Below, piece after piece: positions 12,311 through 24,300 of a stretch of DNA of 64,000 bases. Position 1 is the stretch's first letter, and every line of letters begins with the position of its first letter. Below the pieces are notes generated by a model, which was not told the DNA's origin, made no database searches, and was given only the letters and a program-made list of their open reading frames with translations. The position numbers were made by a program, and so were the translations under genes. The stretch is from Aedes albopictus (lineage: Eukaryota; Arthropoda; Insecta; Diptera; Culicidae). The stretch spans positions 343,470,505 through 343,534,504 of the forward strand of contig NC_085137.1 of assembly GCF_035046485.1 (NCBI RefSeq), given 5' to 3'.

Positions 12311-12789
12311 GTACTGATATTGGCCATGCTTCGGAAACCTAGATTGGGGTTACCTGTTTGGTGGACTTTTACCCCCGGAACAGGTGGTCCGTAGTGCTAT
12401 TCTAAGCCGGCAGCTACACGGGCAATCACACATACCCCACACATACTCATCATCGACAAAGCGAGAGATATTTATAAAAAAAATAAAGTCAAAAAGAAAA
12501 GTTGAGATTAAGGTAAATATATGTATAAAACTGAGGTATGCTTTGACGCTATTATGAGTTCTCCACATAACAATGCATTGATATGAAGTGCTCCGTGTGC
12601 CAAAAGGTTGGAAACCCCTGCATTTTCAGTCAAAATAATACAAACAGCAAGTTTAAACTGATTGGATACAAAAAAAAAATATCATTAAAAAAATGTACAT
12701 AAAATCGAGGTAAAATGTACATAAAATCGAAGTACATAAAATCGAGGGTCTATATAATCGAGGGTCCACTAAATCGAGGTATACCTGTA

Positions 12790-15700
12790 TGCTGAGATAT
12801 CGTAGGCTGTTTACAACACAGAAGTCGTCCCGGCGGAGCAATCGTGTAACGCTAAAACAGCAAATTTCGTCGCGTAAAGGTGTCTGAGTTCGCTATTCCA
12901 TTATGAAAAGGTTCGAATCGCCTCGTTGAGTGCAACCATCTCCGTTAGCGATGGTTAAAAACATATTTTGTGCTGGATTGGACGCGAGTTCTTTCCGGTT
13001 TTTTTTTGGTCAGCTTATTTTCCCGACGGAGGCCGGTCGATGAGGAATCCCACGACGATTTTCCTGTAACGAGACGAAGTTTGATTAATAATTTAATAAT
13101 TAGTTTATAAATACCTGATACTCCCCCGGTTCATCGCTGATTAAAGATGTTTTTTCGGTCCCACGTTGTCGTCCAGCAGCTTGTCCAATACTTTTTTTTG
13201 CAGGAAACGAACTCTTGTTCGTTTCCCTGTTGTTGTTGTTACTCGCGATCGTGCACACTGACAGTGCGATGTTTTCAGTCGCATACGTCACCACCGGTGA
13301 CAGTGCGATGTTTTTCTGCAGGGTTGTCAGAGAGTGCGTGGCATGCAACAAGTTGCATGCAAGTTTGGATGCTGTCAGTTTGATGTTGCACATGAATAGA
13401 GTTGCGCGCTATTATTTATGAATTCTAGGCTGGTCAAAAATTTTTTTTATAATAGAATTCGGTTTACCGCTTTTGTTTATGGGTTATCAGGTTGCGGAGT
13501 CAGACAAGTAGTTCTGATTAGATCTGGTAATCCGGTTTGCGTAGTGTTGATTGTGGATGTGTCAAATCATATTTGATGATGCAGTCAACCAGTTCGGTTA
13601 GGTTATCGGTCAGCGTAATTGATGGACAAGTTCCATTGTGCAGATTGGTTGTTTTAGTTTGTTTTGGTTAAGAGTTACGCGTGCGCTCTATTCAAGCAAT
13701 AATAATCTGATAAGTTTCTTTTTTGAAAATTCAGCTGCAGGAGGTTATTTCTATTAAGGTTTTCGAAATTCAGAAAGTTATGAAAATTTGGTTTTAAATA
13801 CCTGCGTTATGTCGGCACACCTCATACTGATAATTTAACACAGAAGCCGTCATTGAACAACAAGGTTAATAAGAATATAAAAGCTTGAAAAAAATCAAAC
13901 ACTTGGTTCGCTTTGGCTGATCGAAAAATGGCGTTTTCACGAAAACCATGCTAGAGAAGAATGTTTAGAACTTGATTGAGACTTAACGACTGTCCTTCAG
14001 CTAAGTAAAATGACCTAGAGGTGACGTGCTTGGTTATCACTTAAAGGACTGAAGTTCGAATCTCTTTAATATTTTCGAATATTTGTTTGTCTTAGTTCAC
14101 TTTGGCAGATCATTTTCATGGTTTTCTTCGACCAGTATAAATTTGAAGTACACAAATTGCTCCATTTTCACATTTCAGGACCTCAGGACATGCAAGGACA
14201 TCGTTTGATATAATCACTCTTGCTCTGTGCCTGCACATGCACCGCCTATAAAAAAAAAACATAGGTGGGAAGGACTGAGCTGGGAGGGCTTCCGCCGTTC
14301 ATATTTCAAACTATTTTGAAACCTCCATGCTACCATAATATACGCGTCCTCTCTGATTCATGTGAGTGATATCGATTTCAACTTCATAGACGATGAAAAA
14401 TCGAGTTTTTTTTTCACAATCCGAATGGTTTTCTATGAAACAAAGAAACACAGTCAGCCACACTGAACTATAAACCATATTCCAATGTTTTTGTTCAGCC
14501 AGAGTGAACTGAGTGCGAAGTACTGAAAAATTAAATGTAATTAAATCAATGATTTCAAATAATTTACATGTATTCTTCGTCTCTGATGATTAATAAAGGC
14601 TTATAAGTTACATGTGTGTGGAAAAGTTTCAAATAATCTTAGCTGTTGTTTATTTGTGAGTGGTTGAACTTTAAGCTTAATTATCTCGGAATAAAGTTTT
14701 TGGCGCTTAGTTCGGTTTAGCAGAACCGCGGCCATATATGCCTGTAGACATCATCAAACAAGCGTCTCCATTTGTTTTCTATTTTCCTAAAAAAACATGG
14801 TGAATAACAAAATGATCAGAAAATCTCGAGCATGCAATAAATTACTAGAAATAGCCCGTTTAAAGACGTTAGACCATTTACCCGAACAGTGCATGTTAAA
14901 CATTGCCTTTATACTACATGTTCACATTCGAATAAACAACAAAACTAATATAGTTTTAAATCCTCCTATTTTGTGACTGAAAACTAATAGCTTCATTATT
15001 TTCATTTCTTTACAGGTAAAATTCAACAACAGTGCTGCAATTTTTCGACAGGCCTTTATGATAGCGATATTTTGTTTTTTTCATTTTCTCCGTTTTGGTT
15101 TTCCTGTCAAAGTTGCTTTCCGATCAGCAACACGGGCGCGAAATGAAATAGGTACTCACACTCGCACGCAGCGTACTGAAAGCGAGAGCTGACAGGGCTA
15201 AATTTCCATTCAATTTTCTGTAGTTGAGTGTTTTCACCCGTGCTAACGTATAGGGCACTCACTCTCACAAGCCACCGCTTGAGACGAATGGCCTTTCAGC
15301 ATGAGTAGTGTGTGGATGATTGGGAATTGATCGTGTTGGGTCGCTCACGAATGGAGCTCTCGGACTCCTGCAGTTCTCACATCGAGGAACTGAAAACGAC
15401 CGCCGCAGTCATTCATTTTCGGCTGAAAAACAGGCACTGAGACAGATATTTGGCAGGACTGTTCAACAACCATCAAAAATGTTCTGCAACGGCTTTGTCT
15501 TCTAACTGTATTTCAACTAATATGTGCCTCGAATACTTCACTATCGCAACCACTGATGCGTTTCAACATGGCTACGATGCCCAAAGAGTCCAAGCGACCA
15601 CGTCCAATCGAAGTCAATAGGTAGGAAATTAAGACATTTTGGTACCTTTTAGCGCCAAACGCGCTTGTGCACCGAGCCACGAAAACGTTTTTCCCTCCAT

Positions 15701-16392
15701 TAGGAAATTTTATTACCGTCACTACATCTCACGTTTCACTATTAGCGTTAAACGTCGAAAAATCCACCCCCGCCCGGAATTGTTTGGGTCCGGGACTCTC
15801 CGCATTTTTTTTTTTCAGAATTCAGGCTCGCGTTCTCTTTGACCGGCGCACCGCCGATTCGCAACAAACGGTGTTACCCGTGTTCCCGATGCGTTGGTTG
15901 TTGCTTTGTTGATGTTGTTGGCTTTAAAATTTTATCACTTTTAATAAAGGTACACGGTATGTGCCTCCGCAGTAGCCCCGGCACTGCCGCCGCGTTCAGG
16001 ATCGTTGGGTACGTAGCGAAACGAGGTCATCTTTCCGCCGAACTCGCTAAATGACCTAACGACAACGACGGTATATGATGATGATGATGACGGAGATGGA
16101 GATGGCTGTGGGACGGCAGAAGGCTCCAAGGTAGCGATGTCCCGGCACAATGTTCAATCGTCATAAAAATAAAGGAAAACTGACGGTTACGCGGTACTTA
16201 AGTGGTTCGTTGTTATTCCGAGTTGTAGTCTAGAGGTGGGCGTTGGACACTAGCCGTGGCTCGGTTATGAACATGATGGCATCAGCAATTAGGCTCTAGG
16301 TTTTGGTAGCCACCACAAATGTTACTTTCTGATGAGCAGAAACAATTGAGTCTAATGGCTTTGATTATCATAACAATACTACTTACTTACTT
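12790..16392. other. Unassigned stretch
   Basis: No gene is recognised. The segment 14430-14760 shares pieces with 5370-5600 in inverted order and so contains a dispersed repeat. A duplicated TGACAGTGCGATGTTTT lies at about 13259 and 13301. The GC-richer part 15110-15320 and a GAT run near 16078 have no coding signal I can defend. Confidence 0.4.
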
Positions 16393-16880
16393 TAAGTCCT
16401 GAACACCCTTGGTGGCGCAGAGGGCCGAATTGAAAGATCTCCATCCTGAGCGTTCGTCAGCTATCGCCATGACCGGTTAAATTTCGGTCAACTTCCTTAA
16501 TTACCTTGTTGAGGCTTCGCCGCCATGAGCCATGAGTCTGCCTCTGCTGCGATATCCTGATGGGTGGCCGACCCACCTCCACTTTCGCTCCCGAATTTCT
16601 GTCGCTATCGGCTTTTGATGACATCGACGATGGAGCTCCACGTTGGAGATCCAATTGTGAAGCCACAATGCATGAACTATATACAGCAGGCATCTATTGA
16701 TAAAACCTACAGCCGTTGAGTGTTCTTCACTGATACACACCAAGTTTCACTGACGTATAGCTGCACAGATTTCACGTTTGCGTTGAAAATTTGGATTTTC
16801 GTGCGTCGACGAATCTGATTGTTTTCATACATTTCTTAAACTCGCAAAAGCAGCCCTCGACTTCTTGATCCGTGGACTAG
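16393..16880 (-). pseudogene. Non-LTR retrotransposon 3' remnant (RTE/CR1-like), copy A
   Basis: Read on the minus strand, broken frames give FINRCLLYIVHALW, HNWISNVELHRRC and RERKWRWVGH, the conserved C-terminal tail of a non-LTR reverse transcriptase, then SWRRSLN and a 3' end that overlaps copy B at 54913-55795. The sequence finishes in a TAAG-type repeated tail near 16380-16392, as in elements that end in short tandem repeats. Frameshifts and stops show it is dead. The clade call rests on motif style only. Confidence 0.7.
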
Positions 16881-17064
16881 ACCTGTATGCCAGCTATATT
16901 TTGCGGCAGCGTATGGGCCATTTTCGACCGGCGGCGGCGTCATCGGCGTATCGCCGCTGGCAGCTTTCGGCGGCGGCTTGAATCGGCGTGACCAAAATAT
17001 GACCATAATGTCAATGTCCACATTGGCAAAGTAAAAAATGTTGTCATTACATTCAAGAATTTGT
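16881..17064. other. Short unassigned stretch
   Basis: GC-rich with repeated CGGCGG motifs near 16930-16980. No gene or element end is recognised. Confidence 0.4.
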
Positions 17065-17467
17065 AGCCTGTTGTGACATTACCCGTATCCTCAGTGTAGT
17101 ACATGTTATGCACAATTGCAACCAACACCACAAGGCACCGAATACGCTTGCAAGATGCGATTCACACCCGGATAAGCTGCAGTGAAACCTTTGGTCCAAT
17201 CCTTACCCTGTCCATCCCTCAAAATGTGACCTTCTAACCTCGAGCTGCCACGAGTACCCTGGCTTCCACCCATTACTAACAGATACCATTAAAAAGATAT
17301 TACTTTGTATAATGTATACTATTAAGTACAAAAAAAGATCTTCGGCTTCGTAAAGCGTTATACACGATTGAGCCCCAAATAAATGAACTAGATAAAAAAA
17401 AATCCATTGCAAATGCAGGACAATAAAATATCTATTTTACAATAGTTTTTGTTTTGTTTTCTTAGAA
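17065..17467 (+). repeat. Second copy of the GTGACATTACCCGTATCC repeat, split by an insertion
   Basis: The left half (17065-17121) and right half (17406-17467) align with the uninterrupted copy at 12160-12310. The interruption is the 284-bp retroelement end at 17122-17405, so the repeat was here first. Confidence 0.65.
17122..17405 (+). mobile_element. 5'-truncated non-LTR retrotransposon 3' end
   Basis: The 284 bases are nearly identical to 39253-39540, which lies just after the RNase H frame of a non-LTR element. This copy is therefore a severely 5'-truncated insertion of the same family. It ends GATAAAAAAAAATCC and is flanked by the direct repeat ATTGCAA at 17115-17121 and 17406-17412, a target-site duplication. 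Truncation, A-rich tail and target duplication are typical of target-primed reverse transcription. Confidence 0.8.
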
Positions 17468-17539
17468 CCTTCAGAAGCTATCCAATTTGATACCTAAGTC
17501 GCACTATTAACACTAAGGGATCCCCGAATAATTTCAGGG

Positions 17540-20500
17540 AGGAATCTCAGAAGGAATTCCAGGAGAATCCTTAAAGAAAATTCTGGAGGAATCCATGAAG
17601 AAAATTCTGGACTAATTTCTGCAGGAACTGCTGTATGAAACCCTGAAGGAATTTCTGCGGGAATTTTTGGTGGTTCAAGAATATCTCTCAGAGAGATCCC
17701 TGCAGAAATTTCTGAAGAAATCCCTGATTAAAGTTTTCGAAGAATTTCAGAATGGAATCCAGGAAAAATCTCCGAAGGAATGGGGAGGATTCCTCAAATG
17801 AATTCAAGCAGGAATCCTAAGGGAATTACAGCAATAATCGCCAAAGCAATTCTAGGAGGAATCCCTGAAGGAATTCCTGCGGGAATTTTTAAATGTGTTC
17901 GAGAAGGAATCCTCTGAGGATTTATAGGAGAAATCAACGGAAAATATCCAGGAGGAATCCCAAAGAAATTCGAGTAAGAATCCAAATGAATTTCCATAGG
18001 GAATCCTCAAATGAGTTCCAGTGGGAATTTCCAAGGGAATTAAAAATAAGGATTTCTAAGAGGAATCAACGAAAAATTCCAAGGAGAATTCTCTGAAGGA
18101 ATTCCAGTAGAAATCCCAGAGAGAAATCTTGGAAAAATAGGCAAAGACATTCAAAGAGGAATCAAGAAATTCCAAGAGGGAATCCCGAAGAAATTCCAGA
18201 AGTAATCCTCGACGGATTATCAGGAGAAATCCTCGAAGGAATGTTAGGAGGATTCCTCGAAGGTAGAACCCCCCAGGAGAAACCGAAATTCTTGAAGAAT
18301 TCTTTGAAGGAATTTTAGGAGGAATCTCCGATGAAATTTGAAGAGGAATCACCAAAGGAATTCCAAAAGAGTTCCCCGAAGGAGTTGTAGAAAGAACCCC
18401 AGAATTCCAGGAAGAATTTCCGAATGAATTCTAGGAGAAATCACCGAGGAAATTCAAGAAATTAATCGCGAAGGAATTGCAGGAGGAATCGTGGAGGAAT
18501 TCTCAGGAGGAATCTTCAAAAGTAAGGTACACCGGGGCAAGTTGAAACGGGTGGAGCAAGATAAAACAGCGGCTTAATATGATGTTTTCTATTGATGATA
18601 AACAATTTGATTGCCATAACACATAGTTTTTGATTCAAACAATCTTTTAGTAAAGGATAAATTTCCAAATTTTATTGAAATCTATTTCAAAACTTCGCAT
18701 TTCATCTTGCCCCACCCGTTTCAACTTGCCCCGGTGTACCTTATTCTAAGTGGAATCACCAAAGGAATTTAAGGAGGTAACCTCGAAGGAATTCCCGGAG
18801 GAATCCACGCCGAAATATCAAGAGATGTCCCTGAGAGAATTTTTAGAGGAATCCATGGAGGATGACCAGGAGCTACCCACAAAGGAATTCCAGAAAGAAT
18901 TTTCAAAGGAGTCCGAGAAGGATTCCCCAAAGGATTTCTAGGAGGAATCATAAAAAAATATCCAGGAGGAATCTTCGAAGGAATTTCAAGAGGATCCCCT
19001 GGATGAATTTCAAGAGGAATCTCTAAATGAATTTTAGGAGAAATCTCAGAAGTTATTCCAGGAGGAATCCCCGCAGGCATTCCAAGAGGAAATTCCGGAA
19101 GAATTCCAGCACAAATCCCTAAGAATTTCAGCTGTAATCCACAAAGCATTTCCAGCAGGATTCCCCAAAAGCATTCCAGTGGTACTTTCCAAGGGAATCC
19201 GAGAAAGAATCCCCCAAGGATTTCTAGGAGGTATCAACGAAAAATACCCAGATGGAATCTCTGAAGGAGTCCCAGGAGAAATTCCTGAAAAAAATCCAGG
19301 AGAAATTCCTGAAGGAATTCTAGGAGGAATCATTGAATGAATCCCAGAAGGAAACCTGGAAGTAATTCTAAGAGGAATCCCCAGAGGAATTACATGAGGA
19401 ATTCCCGGAGAAATTCCATGATATACTAAGAGGAAATCCCGCAGGAATTCGAAGAGGAAACTCCGAAGGAAATCCAGGAAGAATCTCCGAAGAAATTCCA
19501 TTAGGACTTCCCGCAGAAATTTCAGGAGAAATCCCTGATGGAATATCAGAAAAAAAAAACCATGAAGAAATTTCAGCATGAAACCTTGAAGGAAGTTAAG
19601 AAGGAATTCCAAGAGGAATCCCCGAAAACATTCTAGGAGGAATCTTTAGAATAATTCCAGGAAGAATTCCCGAAGTAATTCCAGGAGAAATCCCTTAAGA
19701 GGACGTCCAGAAAGAATCCTTGAAGGAAGTCCAGAAGGAATACCCGAGAGAATTCCAGGAGGATTTCCTGAAGGAATTCCAGGAGAAGTCCCTTAAGAAA
19801 TTATAGGAATTCTGGGAAGAAGGGAAATTCTTCGGAATTCTGCGGAATAATCGGAAGATTTTCAAGAGGAAACACCGAAGGAATTCCAGGAGGAAGCACC
19901 TAAAATAGTCCAGGAGGAATTCACGATGGCATTCCAGGAAAAAGCCTCTAAGGAAGTCCAGGGAATCCCTGAAGGAAGTCCAGAAGAAATCCCGACGTAA
20001 TTCCAGGAGGATTTCCTGAAGGGATTCCAGGAGAAATCCCCGAAGAAATTACAGAAGAAGTCCCATGAGAAGCCTCTGCGGGAATCCCAGGGAAAATCCC
20101 TGAAAAAAATCTAAGAGGATTCTCCGAAGCATTCCAAGCGGAATAATCGAAGAATTTTCAAGAGGTAACCCCGATGAAATTCCAAGAGGATTCCTCATAG
20201 GAAGTCCAGGAGAAATAGCTGAATGAATTCCAGGAGAAATCAACAAAGGAACTCTAGGAGGAATCTCCGAAGAAATTTCAGAAGGAATCCTTGAAAGAAT
20301 TCCAGGAGGAAACCTCGAAGGAACTCCAGGTGAAACCCCTAAATAAAATCCTAGAGGAATCCCCGGAGGAATCCCATGAGGAATCTCCGAAGGATTTCTA
20401 AAAGGAATCATAAAAGAAAATCCCGGAGAAAACCACGAAGGAATTCCAGAAGGAAAGGAACGGAACAACGAATTATCAGGAGGAATCCCCGAAAGAATTT

Positions 20501-20757
20501 TAAGAGGAATCTTCAAAAGAATCTCCGAAAGAATTCCAGGAGGAATTCCCGAAGGAACTCCAGTAGAAATCTTCGAAGGAAGTCTAGGGGAACACCTGAA
20601 GAAAGTTCAAGAGAAATCCCCGATGAAATTACAGGAGAAATTCCTGTGGGAATTCCAGGGCTTATTCCCGCAGGAATTCTGGTAGGAATCTCCGAAGGAT
20701 TTCCATGAAGATTTCTCGAAGGGTTTTCATCGGAATCTCTCAAAGGGAATCTTTCCG
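17540..20757 (+). repeat. Degenerate 24-bp GGAATTCC repeat array, plus orientation
   Basis: This is the longest and best-preserved array. Neighbouring units in 19.2-20.7 kb are about 24 bp long, each a purine-rich half (GAGGAATCCCCGAA) followed by GGAATTCCAG. Eight codons per unit explain long open frames on both strands, for example 19046-19612 and 20049-20516 (minus), whose translations alternate I, P, G and S. I do not call these genes. A TA-flanked MITE (18525-18741) splits the array. Confidence 0.9.
18525..18741. mobile_element. 217-bp MITE with TA target duplication
   Basis: Inverted ends starting AGGTACACCGGGGCAAGTTG match for about 30 bases, continuing through GAAACGGGTGG with one difference further in. 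TA lies directly outside each end (18523-18524 and 18742-18743). There is no coding frame. It sits inside the degenerate repeat and is therefore younger than the array. Confidence 0.8.
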
Positions 20758-20759
20758 GG

Positions 20760-21590
20760 TAGGGAGAAGGATTCGTTTTAGGAGTATTTTGAAGTGTATC
20801 AAAAGGATTTCAAGTGATTTCAGGAGGTTCCAAATAATTTTAGGAGTGCTTCAGTGATTTTGTTTTGGAATATTATGAAGCCCAAGTAACGCACTTATCA
20901 CAGAAAAGTAACGACAGCACAGGTTTTGGTTACGCAGAAGTCACTGTGACTTACTTCTAGAAAGTTAGTATTTACTTGAGAGGATTGCACGGCGTAGGTC
21001 TCAGTGGGTTCCAGGGAAAAACTTCCGGAAATTTTAAGAGATTTAAGGAAGATGTTAGGAAATTTTCAAAAGGGCTTTGGGGGGTTTCAGTGGGTTGCAC
21101 GAAGATTTCTGGAAGGATTCATGGAAGTTCCAGGAGGGTTTCAGAAGGTTCTCATACGTTCCTTTATGAAGGACTTCACAAGGAATTAGGGACGTTTAAA
21201 AGAATTTAAGGATTGTTTAGTAAGGGAGTTTCATAAAGCTTCCAGGAATGGTTCCATAAAACCTTCAGGAGTTTTGTTTTGGAATATTTTTTTTTATTCC
21301 GTGTCGGGTATTTCCATCACTGCGACCAGCTTTTTGATCTATTGTGACATATGCCCATACGCTTCGAATAATAAAAAGAGTTGCAGGTTTCAACGGGTCC
21401 CAGAGATAGTATTAGGAACCCATCATAGGATTTTCTGTGATATTTCAAAAAAGGATCAAGTTTCCAATGGTTCCAAAAAAGTGTCAAGAAGTTGAAGGAG
21501 GTTTTAGTGGGTTTCAGGGGAAGTCAGTTAGTTTCAGGGTATTTCAAAGGGCTTTCATAGAGAATCAGGGTTTGGGAGAGACCTGGATAA
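20760..21590 (+). repeat. Degenerate GTTTCAGG-type repeat
   Basis: Loose repeats of GGTTTCAGGAGG and TTTCAAGGG run through this stretch, a different family from the GGAATTCC arrays but like 41140-41930. The segment 21292-21350 is a piece of the dispersed repeat seen at 12160. Short frames here come from the repeats. Confidence 0.6.
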
Positions 21591-23436
21591 GATCTTGATC
21601 TTACACTTTGGCTACACACTTTGTTTTTGCTATGTACACTTAAGTACACGCACATTTTCAAAATTCAGTTTATACGAAAGTCTACTAGAAGATTGGGGGA
21701 CTAAGATGACCAGAAATGAGTCCTGATACCTAGTTTCATGACAGCGATGAGAACTTATTGCCGAAAAATTGTTCAAGATAGCCGACAAGCACCCAGCTGG
21801 ATTTCCTTCACGGTCGACTCGCGTGACTCCCGGCAGCTGGGATAAGCTCCGCTTGGCCGTTAATGTTTCGGTAAATAGCAGCTTTTTTGTGATCATTACC
21901 CCAACCAACGAACGCGCAAGGCGACGAAAAAAATACCCGCAAAAAGCAAAAACGTTCCCCGATCCTGGTAATGAACGTAATCCAGCTGCGGTTGATTAAA
22001 TTTGGCGATATTGTGTCGCTGCGAGATGCGTATCGAGAGAGGGAAGCCGCCAAGTGGAACGAACCCATATCGACAAGAACGCCGGTCGTGGTGAGGTGGC
22101 CACGCTGGATGACGACAAACACGGGCTGTGTGCGAAGCGATGGAAACCGTTCGCTCTGGGAAATTAAAGTTATGTGGAAGCTCGGTTCGTGAGGATTGGT
22201 GTGATGGAACGAGGGAAACGCATTCAACCGATTATTTTGTGGGAAAAAGCGTACGCGCTATCATGGTCCTCTCCTGCAGCAGCCTGAAATCAGCACCAGC
22301 CAGTCAGTCAGTGAGCGAGCGAGCAGTGCGCGCGGTGCGGTAGGGCAGGACCGAACGAAAAAGCATCATTTTCCGAGTGAAAGCGCACTCGATTTCGATG
22401 TGCCCGTACGTACGGAAAACTCTTCAAAAATTATTAAAAAAGTTTAATTGAAGTTGGGAAATTTCAATATAAAAATCCAATTAATTTCCATTCTCTTTTC
22501 TGCCGTCGCACTGTACGGAAGGACTGTTTTCTCTTCTCACGGGTCCAATCATGGTGCTGGGACGGAAGTCCGGAGAAAAAGGGAAAAACAGTTCATGTCT
22601 TGGCAAACGTCCTTCCGTTACCTATTCAAGTAGTTCCGTGCAAAAAATAGCCCTTCGCATCAGGCAAACGTTTGTAGTTTATTTAACTGCTGCCATTTTT
22701 TTTATTTCGAATCTTCATTCGATCTTGAGAATTAAAGACTCAATAAAGCATTGGATGATAAAACGAAGAGTGGCATTTTTTGCTTAATTATGATGCCCTT
22801 TAAACTTCTTTCTCATCATGGGAAACACACGGAGATGGAAGGAAAAAAGAGACCCTTTGGGTCCCATAATGCTTTGCATCTGACGAGTGAGTGACAAGCC
22901 GAGCAAGCGGAGAAAAATACGGAAGCTTCATTGCCAGGAGCAGCACTGGTGACAAAGTTCAATCATACTTCCATCTTCGTGGAGCAATTTTTCAACCTTG
23001 TCTCACAGTGCAGCCAGCCAGCATCCAGCCAGTCAGCCTAGGGCTGATGCCTCGTTTTTAATGAATTTTACTTTATTTTAAAAATAATTAAAAAGTAATT
23101 AAGTACAAAGATGCCACTTGCAGCCAAGTTGAGCTCGCGTGGGTCTGATGCAGTAGTGTGCATTTTCAAGGCAAGGCTTCACCGATGTGATGATCTTTTT
23201 TTTTTCTGGGGATGACATTGAGTTTGCACAAGCAAACGATGCATAAGCAATACGATTGTGTATCTAATTTAAACTTTTGATGTTTTTTTTTAAGATGATA
23301 GAGTGTACCACATATATGTTATAACACCACATATTCCGGAAATTGGGGGATTCTTCATATGTAGCTATGCCTTACATGAGTTAATTTATATACTAATACG
23401 ATTTTACCAGATATGTATATCACAATAAGTGGGTTC
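21591..23436. other. Unassigned stretch with a promoter-like patch
   Basis: No gene is recognised. From about 21780 to 22430 GC content rises, and 22295-22345 holds AGTCAGTCAGTGAGCGAGCG. CAGT runs resemble insect initiator contexts and could mark the 5' end of a host transcript, but I see no TATA box, splice signal or coding exon that settles it. Confidence 0.3.
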
Positions 23437-23517
23437 CATGCTCATCCGGTTAGCGGCGCCAATCGCTTAGGCGTATTGTTAACCACGGAGTGTGGGTTCG
23501 GTTCCTACTCCAGTCGT
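23437..23517 (+). mobile_element. tRNA-derived SINE head
   Basis: The A-box-like CCGGTTAGCGGCG and B-box GGTTCGGTTCC (23495-23505) have tRNA-like spacing. The related copy at 40502 shares GGTTAGC and GGAGTGTGGGTTCG. It is interrupted on its right by the non-LTR remnant at 23518. Confidence 0.55.
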
Positions 23518-24300
23518 AGGAGTTATTTTGGATTCTAAACTAACTTTCACAGACCATTACAATACGATCATCCATAGAGCAAATAATATGCTTGGGTTTA
23601 TAAAACGCTTCAGCTACAATTTTGAAGACCCGTATACAATAAAAACTCTGTACATTTCTTATGTGAGGTCAATTCTGGAATATTGCAGCGTTGTCTGGTC
23701 CCCTTTCAGAATAACGCACATCGACAGGATAGAATCAGTACAAAAACAATTTCTATTATATGCTCTTCGGAAACTAGGTTGGATAGTATTTCCTCTTCCA
23801 TCATATGAAGCACGCTGCATGCTTATAAACATTCAGACATTAAAAGAGCGTCGTGAGAACGCCATGATCTCATTTGTAAATGATATTATTTCGCAACGAA
23901 TTTACTCATCTGAAATTTTATCTAAATTCAATTTCTATGCGCCTACACGGCGTCTTCGTAGTCGAACACCTTTTAAAACTTGTTATAATCGGACGGATTA
24001 CGCTAAATTTGGACCAAATAATCAAATGATGTCAATCTATAATGAATATTGCGAAATGATTGACTTTACAATGTCTCGGCATAATCTGAAACAATATTTC
24101 AATAACAACAGAAATAGACACGTATAGTTTTAACGAACTACTTTTTAGACCCCTATGAAAAAATAATAAAATGCATTAATTAGAAATAGAAAACAAAATG
24201 TATGTATATGTTTATGTCTATGTACTAGTCTACGTTGGATTGACGAAATAAAGAAATAAATATTGCAGAAATAAATATTGAAACAAATATTGTATAAAAC
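23518..24300 (+). pseudogene. Jockey-like non-LTR reverse transcriptase, 3' fragment
   Basis: An uninterrupted frame to 24127 encodes the last part of a reverse transcriptase: GVILDSKLTFTDHY (start of the thumb), YVRSILEYCSVVWSP, IESVQKQFLLYALRKLGW and YEARCMLINIQTLKERR. These blocks follow the catalytic domain in many insect jockey-type elements. The palm domain, endonuclease and ORF1 are missing, so this is a 5'-truncated insertion. The 3' end has repeats of AATAAATATTG near 24245-24290. The in-frame ATG at 23492 lies in the flanking SINE and is not a true start. Confidence 0.8.

Larger units (their letters stand above)
9017..12787. mobile_element. Pogo/Tigger-like non-autonomous DNA transposon, 3.8 kb
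   Basis: The two ends are perfect inverted repeats for 24 bases, starting CAGGTATACCTCGATTTAG, and both are flanked by TA (9015-9016 and 12788-12789). TA targets and CAGG-ATACC ends match the pogo/Tigger branch of Tc1/mariner. Inside the ends a motif ATAAAATCGA recurs: twice near 9058-9090 and several times in 12690-12780. No transposase frame is present, so the element is non-autonomous. Most of its length (9370-11810) is the degenerate GGAATTCC repeat in minus orientation; the rest includes the dispersed repeat at 12180-12310. Confidence 0.75.

Noticed and set aside
12585..12623. hAT-like terminus (GTTGGAAACCCCTG)
   Set aside because: It resembles the CAGGGG end of some hAT elements, but no inverted partner or 8-bp duplication was found.
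19046..19612. A 188-codon open frame on the minus strand
   Set aside because: It lies wholly in the 24-bp degenerate array; the I/P/G/S periodic translation is a by-product of the unit length.
20049..20743. Overlapping open frames on both strands
   Set aside because: Same array; frames are open in several phases at once, which argues against a protein.
23492..23517. ATG at 23492 as the true start of the reverse-transcriptase frame
   Set aside because: It lies in the flanking tRNA-like SINE; the retroelement homology begins at about 23515.
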